NCBI GenBank assembly: GCA_029257185.1
Contig: JARICT010000042.1
Coordinates: forward strand, 1 to 42,055
DNA length: 42,055 nucleotides
Reading direction: 5' to 3'
From: Quadrisphaera sp.
Lineage (GTDB): Bacteria; Actinomycetota; Actinomycetes; Actinomycetales; Quadrisphaeraceae
Shown: positions 34,601-42,055 of the stretch, piece after piece
Numbering within the stretch: the stretch's first letter is position 1
Layout: each line of letters opens with the position of its first letter
Translations under genes and position numbers: made by a program
Notes under the pieces: model-generated
What the model was told of the DNA's origin: nothing
Database searches by the model: none
What the model saw: only the letters and a program-made list of their open reading frames with translations

Positions 34601-36407
34601 TCAGGGCGGTCACCGCGGCCTGGGCGTCGACGATGCCCTGGCCGTAGAACCCGTTGCGGTCCGCCGGTCCGTCGCACGTGGCCGTGGTCTCCGTGGTGCC
34701 GGAGCCGCGCACGAGGCGGTAGACGAAGTCCCGGGGCTCCGGGCAGGCGACGTTCCTCGCCGTCCCCAGGAGGACCATCTCGGTCTTGTCCGGCGACAGG
34801 CCGATCTCGCCGCGGCGCTCCTTGTCCTTCGCCCCGTAGTGGCTGACGATCAGGGCTGCGACCCCGGCGGCGTGGGGCGCCGCCATCGAGGTGCCCTGCA
34901 GGTACTGGTAGTACCCGCAGACCTCGCCCTTGCAGTCCTTGACGACGAACGGCGTGGTGGGCTCGCCCGCCTCGTCGACGTCGCCGGACAGCCGGGCGAG
35001 GTGCTCGGGGTAGGCGGCGAGGATCAGCCCGGCCGGATCGACCCGGCCGTCGGGGGTGTCGAAGGCGTCGCCACCGGGCGCGGCGAGGTCGGACTGCTCG
35101 ACGCCGTAGTCGGAGTAGTAGGCCTTGCGGTCCGACGGTCCCGTAGAGGTGACCGTCACGACGCCGTCCTGCTCCGAGGGGGCCGAGAGGCAGGTGCTGT
35201 TGTCGATGGTGCGGTCGCGGGCGGCGACCGGGTCACCGTTCTCGTCGACGGGGTAGTCGGGGCTGGAGGAGTCCACGCCCGGGTCGCCGAGGTCGGTGGC
35301 GCCGTTGCCCGCCGCGGAGACGGGGAGCACCCCGCCGGCGCGGGCGAAGTCCAGGGCCCGCTGCACCGACGCGACGACGATCCGCTGCTCCTGCTGCTCC
35401 GCGGGGCTGTCGGCGGGGTTGGCGGCGCAGTTGAACAGCCACGGGTCGACGTAGAAGCTCATGTTGATGACGTCGACCCCGGAGCGTCCGGCCTCGGAGA
35501 TGGCGTCGAGGGTGGGCTGGAGGAAGAAGTAGCCGCTGTCCTGGCCGGCGCGCAGGTTGACCAGGGTGACGTCGGGGGCCACGCCCGCGATGCCGATCCC
35601 GTTGGCCGGCGAGCCGATGGTCGACGCCACGTGGGTGCCGTGCCCGTCGTCGTCGACGTCAGCCGGGTCGACGCAGCCCTCCACCTCGCACTCCCCGTCG
35701 ATCGCGGGGATGTCGGTGGTGAAGTTGCGGCTGGCCCTCGCGTCGAAGTTCGGCGCGATGTCCGGGTGCGAGCCGTCGACGCCGGTGTCGATGATGCCGA
35801 CCTTGACGCCCTTCTTGCCGCGCTCGGTGCCGTAGGAGCCGTCCGGGGTGGCGTTGATGGCCCGCATGTCCCACTGGAGGTCGCTCAGCGGCTCGCCCTT
35901 GGCCGGCTTCTTCTTCGCGGTCGCGCCGTCCGGCGTGACCGCGGGCCCAGCACCTCTGCGCGCCGTCGCGGCGGCGTCGGCCCGGTCGGACTCGGACAGG
36001 CGCTCGACCTCGTCGATCGCGTCCACGTCGTCGCGGGCGGGGGTGTCCTTCGGCGCGGCGCCGATGCTGGTGTCCCGCGCCGCCCCGACGAGGGCCTCCG
36101 AGCCTCCGGCGGCGGCCATGAAGCCGTCGGACCCGGAGGTGACGACGGCGTACCCGACCTCGGCGTCGGAGGTGACCACCGTGCCGCCGGCCGCCTCGAT
36201 GGCCGCTCGGGCCGACGCCTCGGTGGCGCCCTTCTCGTACAGCACGACGTACCCGGTGCCCGCCGCCGCCTCAGCGGCGGAGCCGGCCTCGGCTCCATCG
36301 GTGGCGCCGGGTGCGGTGGGCCCGGCGACGGCGCCGGGCACCGTCGCGGCGATGAGCGCCCCGGCCATCGTGGCCGTGAGCAGGGTCCTTCGGGTTCTGC
36401 GGAGCAT
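34596..36407 (-). CDS. Secreted S8 family serine peptidase (subtilase)
   Basis: A 603-residue exported protease. The signal peptide (MLRRTRRTLLTATMAGALIA onward) is cleaved probably near AVAG at about 28. An I9-type propeptide covers about 50-110, followed by a Lys/Ala-rich linker. The catalytic triad is complete: D207 in GIIDTGVDG, H256 in DGHGTHVAS and S507 in GTSMAAPHAAG, with the oxyanion Asn368 in SAAGNG. Extra cysteines (for example C240/C245, C492/C497) suggest disulfides outside the cell. ATG 36407 has an ideal ribosome site (AGGAGG). Monocistronic, with promoter and terminator candidates on either side. Confidence 0.95.
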   Translation of the reverse strand: MLRRTRRTLLTATMAGALIAATVPGAVAGPTAPGATDGAEAGSAAEAAAGTGYVVLYEKGATEASARAAIEAAGGTVVTSDAEVGYAVVTSGSDGFMAAAGGSEALVGAARDTSIGAAPKDTPARDDVDAIDEVERLSESDRADAAATARRGAGPAVTPDGATAKKKPAKGEPLSDLQWDMRAINATPDGSYGTERGKKGVKVGIIDTGVDGSHPDIAPNFDARASRNFTTDIPAIDGECEVEGCVDPADVDDDGHGTHVASTIGSPANGIGIAGVAPDVTLVNLRAGQDSGYFFLQPTLDAISEAGRSGVDVINMSFYVDPWLFNCAANPADSPAEQQEQRIVVASVQRALDFARAGGVLPVSAAGNGATDLGDPGVDSSSPDYPVDENGDPVAARDRTIDNSTCLSAPSEQDGVVTVTSTGPSDRKAYYSDYGVEQSDLAAPGGDAFDTPDGRVDPAGLILAAYPEHLARLSGDVDEAGEPTTPFVVKDCKGEVCGYYQYLQGTSMAAPHAAGVAALIVSHYGAKDKERRGEIGLSPDKTEMVLLGTARNVACPEPRDFVYRLVRGSGTTETTATCDGPADRNGFYGQGIVDAQAAVTALS

Positions 36408-36506
36408 CGGTCCTCCTGGGCGTCCTGGGGCCGCCGGGAAAGGTCTCCACGGCGGCGTGGAGCCGTCACCCCCCTAGCAACTCTGCGTTGGGTAACGGCT
36501 GCGCTC

Positions 36507-36535
36507 AGTGTCGGGTTTGACCCAGGTGGCGTCAA
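36507..36535 (-). promoter_or_regulatory. Candidate promoter of the subtilase gene
   Basis: TTGACG (36535-36530), 17-nt spacer, GACACT (36512-36507) on the minus strand, giving a leader of about 95 nt. This is the only site in the window where I see a good -35. Confidence 0.45.
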
Positions 36536-36589
36536 GCGGAACCGGAGAACCTGTCGGGGGCCGCTCCGCCCGCCCGGCAGCCGCACGCC

Positions 36590-37243
36590 TTACCAGCCGC
36601 GCTCGCGCCAGGCGGCGAGCTCGCCGCGCTCCGCACCGAGCGTCGTGCCCTCGCCGTGGCCGGGGTGGACCACCGTGTCGTCCCCGAAGCGCTCGAAGAG
36701 GCGCTCGCTCACGTCGTCGAGCAGCTGCGTGAACCGGCGCGCGTCGCCCCCGGTGTTGCCCACCCCGCCGGGGAACAGGGAGTCGCCGGTGAAGACGTGG
36801 ACCGGCCCGTCGGCGGGGGCGTGGACCAGCGCGATCGAGCCGGGGGTGTGCCCGCGCAGATGGACGACCTCGAGGTCCACACCACCGACGCCCACCACGT
36901 CGCCGTGCTCGAGCGTGACGTCGATCGGGACGCCCGTGGCGGCGGTGATGGCGCGGGCGTCGTCGGCGCCGGCACAGGTGCGCGCGCCGGTGGCGGCCAC
37001 GACGTCGGCGAGCGCCTCGACGTGGTCGTGGTGGCTGTGCGTGGTCACCACGCTCGCCAGCGCGCCCGACGGCGAGCCGGCGCGGACGGCCTCCAGCAGC
37101 GCGGGAGCCTGCGCTGCGGCGTCGATGAGGAGCTGCTCGCCGCCGGGCGTGGTCAGCAGGTAGGCGTCGTTGCTCATCGGCCCCACCACGCGGCGGGTGA
37201 TGGTGAGCTCGGAGGTGGTGGTGGTCGTCTCGGGGCTGGGCAT
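36590..37243 (-). CDS. MBL-fold metallo-hydrolase (glyoxalase II-like)
   Basis: A 217-residue metallo-beta-lactamase-fold enzyme. Zinc ligands are present: THSHHDHVE (about 68-76), H131 region in LRGHTPGS, D150 region in FTGDSLFPGGVG, and a final HPGHGEGTTLG. The pattern is typical of hydroxyacylglutathione-hydrolase-like proteins of broad thioester or phosphoester activity; actinobacteria lack glutathione, so the true substrate is open. ATG 37243 is chosen although no strong ribosome site is visible. A huge open frame continuing to 41128 on this strand is only the antisense of the ABC gene. Divergent from the ABC exporter. Confidence 0.92.
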   Translation of the reverse strand: MPSPETTTTTSELTITRRVVGPMSNDAYLLTTPGGEQLLIDAAAQAPALLEAVRAGSPSGALASVVTTHSHHDHVEALADVVAATGARTCAGADDARAITAATGVPIDVTLEHGDVVGVGGVDLEVVHLRGHTPGSIALVHAPADGPVHVFTGDSLFPGGVGNTGGDARRFTQLLDDVSERLFERFGDDTVVHPGHGEGTTLGAERGELAAWRERGW

Positions 37244-37308
37244 GGGTCCAGTGTGACGCTCGGTGCGGCGCGGCGAAAAATGCCGAGCGCGACGTCGGCC
37301 CCGCTCGA

Positions 37309-37314
37309 TACCCT
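37309..37314 (+). promoter_or_regulatory. Candidate -10 box of the ABC exporter gene
   Basis: TACCCT with a predicted start near 37320, giving a 68-nt leader to GTG 37388. It lies downstream of the alternative ATG 37280, which argues for the later start. Confidence 0.35.
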
Positions 37315-37387
37315 GGCCGCTGCGCCTGGCGGTGCCCTCTTCTCGCCGGCGACCACCGTCCACCCACCACGGATCCGAGGCCCCGCT

Positions 37388-40300
37388 GTGCCTGCCCGCC
37401 ACGCTCCGCTGACCTGGCGGCGCCTCGCCTCGAGGGGCCTGGTCCTCGCGCTGGTCGCCCTCGGGATCGCCGCCGGGGCCGAGACCGCCGCGACGCTGGT
37501 CGCAGGCCGCCTCGCCGACGGGCCGACCCGGCCCCTGGTCGCGGTGCTCGCCGCCCTGCTCGTGGGGGCCGCGCTGCTGGACACCGCGGGGCGCACCGTC
37601 TTCTACGGCCTCGTCGGGCGCGCGGAGAAGGCCCTGCGCGCCGACCTCCTCGACGCCGCCTGGCACCAGCCGCTGCCGGTCATCGACGACCAGGGCGTCG
37701 GGGAGGTGCTCGACCGCATCGACGACGACCCGTACCAGGTGGCGACCCTCCTGCGCTTCCAGGGCTGGCAGATGGTGCGCGCGGTCATGCGCTCGGTGCT
37801 CGCCTGGGTCGTGGCGGGCATCACGTGGTGGCCGGCGTGGGTCGCCTTCCCCGTCGTGGCCGTCGCCGTGGTGGGCCTCGCGTGGCGGCGGACCAAGGTC
37901 ATCGCCGCGGCGAAGGAGGCCGAGGAGGTCACCTGGTCCGACCACGCCGCGCAGCTCGAGGAGGCCATCGCCGGGCGCGACGACGTCCGCACCTCCCTCG
38001 GGCAGCCCCACGTCGTGCGCCAGTACGCCCGCCGCGCGAAGACGGTCCTCGACGCCGCGGAGGTCGTGTGCGTCCAGAGCGCACGGGTGATGCTGCGCAC
38101 CGGGGTGGTGCTCCACGCCCTGCTCGCGGGCCTCGCCGTCGCCTCCGTCGCGCTGGTGACCGGCGGGACCCTCGGCGTCCCGGCGCTGGTGGTCCTGTGG
38201 CTGCTCGTGACCACCTTCGTCGGGCAGCTGAGCCAGGTCACCAACCACCTGCCCGACGCCCAGGAGGGCCTCGGTGCGCTCTCGCGCATCGGCAGCCTGC
38301 TGGGAGCCCCCGTCGAGCCGGCCGGCGGCGCGCACCTGCCGCCCGGGGCGGCCTCGGTGGAGCTGCGCGGGCTCGACGTCGGCTACCCCGGCGGTTTCGC
38401 GCTGTCCGGCGTCTCGTTCGCCGTGCCCGCGGGCACCACCTGCGCGCTCGTCGGCCGCTCCGGGTCGGGGAAGTCCACCCTCGCCAAGGTGCTCTCGCGC
38501 GCCGTCGAGCCGGAGCCCGGGCAGGTCCTCGTGGGCGGGACCGACGTCACGGCGCTGGACGTCGAGGCGCTGAGGGCCCGCGTCGGCGTGGTGACCCAGC
38601 GCACCGAGCTGCTGGCGGCGACCCTGGAGGAGAACATCACCCTCTTCGCCCCCGTGCCCCGCGCGCAGGTCGAGGCGGCGCTGGAGGCTCTCGGGCTGGT
38701 GGGCTGGGCCCGGTCCCTGCCCGACGGGCTCGACACCCGGCTCGGGATCGGCGCCACGACGCTGTCCGCCGGGGAGGAGCAGCTCGTGGCGTTCGCGCGC
38801 CTGCTCGTGAGGGACGTGGCCGTCGTGGTCCTCGACGAGGCGACCGCCCGCATGGACCCGCGCACCGAGGCCCGGGTGGAGCGCGCCTCCCGGGCGCTGC
38901 TGGCCGGGCGCACCGGCGTCGTCATCGCCCACCGCCTCGCCACGACCGAGCGCGCCGACGACGTGGCCGTCCTCGACGGCGGGCGGCTGGTGCAGCACGG
39001 GCAGCGCGCCGAGCTCGCCGCGGCGCCGGGGCCCTTCGCGGACCTGCTGGCCGCCGCGGGCGAGGGCGGGGCCGTGCCCGTCGCAGGGCTCGCCGCGAGG
39101 ACGTCGGGGCGCGTGGTCACCAGGACGGTGCCGGTCAGGGAGGCCGCGCCGGCCGGGGACGCCGACGCCGACGCCGACGCGGGCCTGCTCGCCCGCGCCG
39201 AGCGCCGCGAGGTGCCCCCGCCCCCGCCGCCGCAGCGACCCTCGACCGCGCGGGCCGTCGCGCGCCTGCTCGTGGCCCACCCGCGGTGGGGGGTCGTCGG
39301 GGCCGCAGGCTTCTTCCTCACCACGGTGCTGGGTGCCTACGGCGCGGTGGTGGGGACGCTCTTCGGGGCGCTCACCGACCGCCTGAAGGACGTGGCGGCC
39401 GGCGGCGAAGCCCCGTGGTCCCTCGCCGGGGCACTGGCCGTGACGCTGCTCCTCTCGCCGATCGCCCTCGCGGTGGCGTTCCGCGTGTACCCGATGTGGT
39501 GGTCGGCCCTGACGCTGAGGATGCGGCTGAACGTGCTGCGCGGGCAGACCATGCAGCGCCGCCTGCCGCGCACCCCGCCCGGCGAGGTCAGCGCCCGCGC
39601 CCTGGACTCCGAGCGGTTCCTCGTCTACACCGACCGGTGGGTCGACGTCGTCACCGGCGTGCTCACCGTGGCCGTCCTCGGCGCCCTCACGGTGGTGTCC
39701 ACCGGCGACGTCGGCCGCGGCGCGCTCGCCTCCGGCGTGGTGGGCGCGATCCTCGTGGTCTCCGCCGTGGTCTCCGCGGCCGGGGCGCCGCTGGCCGGCT
39801 CGTCGGCGCGGGTCGCCGGGGACCAGCGGGCGCTCTTCGGACGCTCGCTGGTCAGCGCCATGGACGCTGCCCGCACCGTGAAGCTCGCCGCGGCCACCTC
39901 CGTGGTGCAGCGCCACCTCACGGCCGTCGACTCCGCCCGCATGGACGCCTCGATCCGCGAGTTCAGGGTGCGCTCGCTGCTCGACGGCGTGCCGGTGCTC
40001 ATGGTCCAGCTCGGCGTGGTCGCGGCCTGGGCGGCGTACCTCGGCGGGTTCTGGGGGCTGGCCACCGCGATCGCCGTGTCCACCGCCGCCAGCGGTTTCG
40101 GGTGGTTCGGCACGGTCGCCGGCGCGGTCATCACCCAGGCTCCCGTCGCCCAGCGCTGGCTGCACGCGACGTCGGAGCTCTCCGGCGGGGAGGACCTCGT
40201 GAGCCTGCCGGCCGGGGTGGACCTGCGTGCGGGTACCGCCCCCAGGCCGCCCACGGCGCCGCGCGAGGTCCTGGAGCGCCTCGAGCTCTCCGGCCTCGAC

Positions 40301-40951
40301 GCGGTGCACGACGACGGGACCGTCGGTGTCTCCGGGGTGGACCTGCGCGTCGACGCCGGCGAGCTGGTGCTCCTCGCCGGCCGGGTGGGGTCGGGCAAGT
40401 CGAGCCTGCTCGCGGCGATCGCCGGGCTCGTCGACCACGACGGGGAGATCCGGTGGAACGGCGTGGACGTGCGTGACCCGCAGCTGTTCCTGCGGCCCGG
40501 TCAGGTGGCCTACGTGGGGCAGGTGCCCCGCGTGCTGTCCGGCTCGGTGGCGGAGAACGTCATGCTCGACCACGAGCGCTCCATCGACGCGGCGCTCGAC
40601 GACGCCCGCATGACCGCGGACCTGGAGGCCGCCGGGGGCCGAGGGGCTCTCGTGGGGCACCGCGGGGTCCGCTTGTCCGGGGGGCAGGTGCAGCGCCTCG
40701 CCCTGGCGCGGGCGCTGGCGACGGGGGCTGAGCTGCTGGTGGCCGACGACGTCTCCTCCGCGCTCGACGCCCGCACCGAGGTGGAGCTGTGGGAGGCCCT
40801 GCGCGCCCGGGGGGCCACGGTGCTCGGCGCCTCGGCGAAGCGGGCGGCGCTCTCGCGCGCGGACCGGGTGGTGGTGCTGGAGAGCGGGAGGGTCGCCGCC
40901 GTCGGGCCGTGGTCGGAGCTGTCGCAGGACTGGGGACATCTCGCCGCGTGA
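37388..40951 (+). CDS. Fused, asymmetric two-module ABC exporter
   Basis: A 1,187-residue protein with two complete exporter halves in one chain. Module 1 has a membrane domain (about 15-290), Walker A GRSGSGKST, signature LSAGEEQ, Walker B VVVLDEATARMD and the H-loop IAHR. A linker with Asp-Ala repeats and a proline run joins module 2: membrane domain about 630-930, Walker A GRVGSGKSS, signature LSGGQ, Walker B LLVADDVSSALD (Asp in place of the catalytic Glu) and GASAKR where the H-loop His should be. Thus one ATP site is canonical and the other degenerate, as in heterodimeric exporters. The substrate is unknown. ATG 37280 is an in-frame alternative start. Confidence 0.92.
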   Translation: MPARHAPLTWRRLASRGLVLALVALGIAAGAETAATLVAGRLADGPTRPLVAVLAALLVGAALLDTAGRTVFYGLVGRAEKALRADLLDAAWHQPLPVIDDQGVGEVLDRIDDDPYQVATLLRFQGWQMVRAVMRSVLAWVVAGITWWPAWVAFPVVAVAVVGLAWRRTKVIAAAKEAEEVTWSDHAAQLEEAIAGRDDVRTSLGQPHVVRQYARRAKTVLDAAEVVCVQSARVMLRTGVVLHALLAGLAVASVALVTGGTLGVPALVVLWLLVTTFVGQLSQVTNHLPDAQEGLGALSRIGSLLGAPVEPAGGAHLPPGAASVELRGLDVGYPGGFALSGVSFAVPAGTTCALVGRSGSGKSTLAKVLSRAVEPEPGQVLVGGTDVTALDVEALRARVGVVTQRTELLAATLEENITLFAPVPRAQVEAALEALGLVGWARSLPDGLDTRLGIGATTLSAGEEQLVAFARLLVRDVAVVVLDEATARMDPRTEARVERASRALLAGRTGVVIAHRLATTERADDVAVLDGGRLVQHGQRAELAAAPGPFADLLAAAGEGGAVPVAGLAARTSGRVVTRTVPVREAAPAGDADADADAGLLARAERREVPPPPPPQRPSTARAVARLLVAHPRWGVVGAAGFFLTTVLGAYGAVVGTLFGALTDRLKDVAAGGEAPWSLAGALAVTLLLSPIALAVAFRVYPMWWSALTLRMRLNVLRGQTMQRRLPRTPPGEVSARALDSERFLVYTDRWVDVVTGVLTVAVLGALTVVSTGDVGRGALASGVVGAILVVSAVVSAAGAPLAGSSARVAGDQRALFGRSLVSAMDAARTVKLAAATSVVQRHLTAVDSARMDASIREFRVRSLLDGVPVLMVQLGVVAAWAAYLGGFWGLATAIAVSTAASGFGWFGTVAGAVITQAPVAQRWLHATSELSGGEDLVSLPAGVDLRAGTAPRPPTAPREVLERLELSGLDAVHDDGTVGVSGVDLRVDAGELVLLAGRVGSGKSSLLAAIAGLVDHDGEIRWNGVDVRDPQLFLRPGQVAYVGQVPRVLSGSVAENVMLDHERSIDAALDDARMTADLEAAGGRGALVGHRGVRLSGGQVQRLALARALATGAELLVADDVSSALDARTEVELWEALRARGATVLGASAKRAALSRADRVVVLESGRVAAVGPWSELSQDWGHLAA

Positions 40952-40995
40952 CGCGGCGGAGTCCTCCTGGTGGCTGGGGTGTCCCCTGCTGCGGA

Positions 40996-41292
40996 TCAGG
41001 CGCTGACGATCGGCGCGAAGTGCTCGACCACCGGGAACGGCTCGTAGAAGCGGTGGAGCAGCTCGCGCCACCGCTCGTACGCCGGTGAGCCCCGGAACCC
41101 CTCCTCGTGGTCGGCCACGGAGCCCCACCTCACCAGCAGCAGGTACGTGCCGGGGGCCTCCACACCGCGCGAGAGGGTGAGGTCCACGAACCCGGGTGAG
41201 GCGGCGATGAGCGCGGTGGCCTCCGCGAACGCCGCCTCGAACTCCTGCTCACGACCGGGGACGACGGGCAGCAGCGCGTGCTCGGTGATCAT
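40996..41292 (-). CDS. ABM domain protein
   Basis: A 98-residue single-domain protein: MITEHALLPVVPGREQEFEA, then PGFVDLTLSRGVEAPGTYLLL and RWGSVADHEEGFRGSPAY, ending VVEHFAPIVSA. This is the short ABM / dimeric alpha-beta-barrel type, related to the protein at 34141-34500 but not closely. Probably a cytosolic oxygenase-like or scavenging enzyme; the substrate is unknown. Convergent with the ABC exporter gene, 44 nt apart, with no clear terminator between. Confidence 0.88.
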   Translation of the reverse strand: MITEHALLPVVPGREQEFEAAFAEATALIAASPGFVDLTLSRGVEAPGTYLLLVRWGSVADHEEGFRGSPAYERWRELLHRFYEPFPVVEHFAPIVSA

Positions 41293-41338
41293 CGGAGCAG
41301 CCTGGCACGCAGCGAGCCCGGCGCCCCCCACCTCCGGC

Positions 41339-41396
41339 GACCGGGGACCTCCCACCGCGCTGGCGAGAGCGTCAGCGCGGTGGGAGGTCCCCGGTC
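41339..41396. repeat. 24-bp perfect inverted repeat (long hairpin)
   Basis: Arms 41339-41362 (starts GACCGGGGACCTCCCACCGC) and 41373-41396 pair perfectly; inner bases extend the stem with a GU and two GC pairs around an AGAG loop. It lies in the 245-bp gap between the ABM and GNAT genes, 47 bp upstream of the ABM start. The core CCGGGGAC recurs at 41420-41438 and at 14940-15005. Confidence 0.93.
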
Positions 41397-41419
41397 CATC
41401 GAGGCAGAGCCGGGGAGCA

Positions 41420-41438
41420 CGGTGGAGAGTCCCCGGTC
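41420..41438 (-). repeat. Further copy of the CCGGGGAC-type repeat
   Basis: On the minus strand the sequence GACCGGGGACTCTCCACCG matches the left arm of the 41339 hairpin at 16 of 19 positions. The remaining ~100 bp to the GNAT stop hold nothing I recognise. Confidence 0.7.
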
Positions 41439-41537
41439 GGCCTCGAGCTGCTGCGGTGGCGGCCCCGACGGCGTCGCGCCGCTCGAGGGCGGGTCGGACG
41501 GCGGCACCGGATCACCACGGAGGGCGGTGGCGCCCGC

Positions 41538-42055
41538 TCACTCCACGGACGGCGGGTCCCGCTGGTCGTCGGCGAGCAGCTGGTGCAGCACGTGGTCCTG
41601 CCACCGGCCCGCGATCCGCAGGTACCGGGGCGCCAGCCCGATGCGGGCGAAGCCGTTGCGCGCCAGCACCTTCCGGGAGGCGACGTTGTCGATCAGCGTG
41701 TCCGCCTGGAGGCGGTGCAGCCCCATCTCGTCGAAGGCGATGAACACCGCCGCAGCCACCGCCGCGGTGCCGATCCCCCGGCCGGTGCGGTCCTCGCTCA
41801 GCCAGTACCCGAGGTGAGCGGACTGAAAGGCTCCGCGGACGACGTCGTTGATGCTCGCCTGACCGACCAGCTCGCCGTCCACCTCGATGACGCACGGCAC
41901 CACGAGCCCGGCCTCGGCGCGCAGCAGCAGGTCGTCGATCATCGACGCCTGGCCCGCAGCGGTGAAGAACGACTCGTGGCGCTCGGGCTCGAAGGGGACG
42001 AGGAAGTCCCGGTTCGCCCGCCGCAGGGCCGCCAGCGCCGGGGCGTCGGCCTCGG
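41538..42055 (-). CDS. GNAT N-acetyltransferase, RimJ/RimL type, 5' end missing
   Basis: The frame stays open to the window edge, giving 171 visible residues; the first ATG at 41942 is internal. The edge-proximal part (ALAALRRANRDFLVPFEPER) matches the N-terminal helix of RimJ/RimL-type enzymes. The acetyl-CoA motif is LSEDRTGRGIGTAAVAAAV, followed by NVASRKVLARNGFARIGLAP. This group acetylates N-termini of ribosomal proteins or small molecules and can confer detoxification. Only the first few residues should be missing. Confidence 0.9.
   Translation of the reverse strand, partial: EADAPALAALRRANRDFLVPFEPERHESFFTAAGQASMIDDLLLRAEAGLVVPCVIEVDGELVGQASINDVVRGAFQSAHLGYWLSEDRTGRGIGTAAVAAAVFIAFDEMGLHRLQADTLIDNVASRKVLARNGFARIGLAPRYLRIAGRWQDHVLHQLLADDQRDPPSVE

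Noticed and set aside
37280-37387. Upstream ATG start for the ABC exporter
   Set aside because: Not preceded by a ribosome site, adds a Pro/Ala-rich stretch with no family similarity, and lies upstream of the TACCCT promoter candidate. Kept only as an alternative.
36590-41128. Very long minus-strand open frame (about 1,500 codons) opposite the ABC exporter
   Set aside because: Only its first 217 residues' worth (36590-37243) encode a recognisable protein (MBL hydrolase). The rest is the antisense frame of a GC-rich gene, with low-complexity Gly/Arg/His composition.

Overview
The window is about 74% G+C with dense, overlapping genes and many GTG starts. Its core gene order (hrcA-dnaJ, DUF3097, DUF4870, hemW, lepA, rpsT, holA, comEC, comEA, leuS) is the usual actinobacterial arrangement. 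I read it as a chromosomal segment of a very high-GC Actinomycetota member. A Kineosporiales-like genus is only a guess. I saw no rRNA, tRNA, CRISPR array or insertion sequence.

Layout. Positions 1-3.2 kb hold a defence-type cluster: the 3' part of a type I restriction HsdR gene, an unrecognised gene of clearly lower G+C, and an MNT/HEPN (mntA-hepT) toxin-antitoxin pair. Positions 3.2-8.7 kb carry the heat-shock pair hrcA-dnaJ with a GC-rich CIRCE operator, then DUF3097, DUF4870 and hemW. Positions 8.8-12.9 kb are accessory metabolism and transport (GNAT, MOSC, P-loop kinase, MFS, DUF1275). lepA lies at 13.0-14.9 kb. Positions 15.0-20.9 kb form a second defence module: a 1,622-residue single-chain type ISP restriction-modification enzyme, translationally coupled to a small unknown gene and a DUF6036-type nucleotidyltransferase. 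Positions 21.0-24.1 kb hold a CP-ATPgrasp / alpha-E / transglutaminase operon. Positions 24.4-31.9 kb are rpsT, holA, comEC, comEA, a small membrane protein and leuS. Positions 31.9-34.1 kb hold a divergent pair of GGDEF proteins. Positions 34.1-42.1 kb hold two ABM-domain proteins, a secreted subtilase, an MBL hydrolase, a fused ABC exporter and a GNAT cut by the window edge.

Most notable observations: (i) the CP-ATPgrasp / transglutaminase operon has lost catalytic signatures, including replacement of the transglutaminase cysteine by alanine, yet stays intact and overlapping; (ii) one GGDEF protein has a dead active site but an intact RxxD c-di-GMP site, while its divergent neighbour has GGDEF but no RxxD; (iii) the type ISP enzyme is coupled to a nucleotidyltransferase pair, and a segment C-terminal to its methylase is compositionally foreign; (iv) ComEC lacks its usual C-terminal MBL domain and overlaps holA; (v) an intergenic repeat family built on a CCGGGGAC core includes a 24-bp perfect hairpin; (vi) several genes have a TANNNT -10 box exactly 6-7 nt before the start codon, suggesting leaderless mRNAs.
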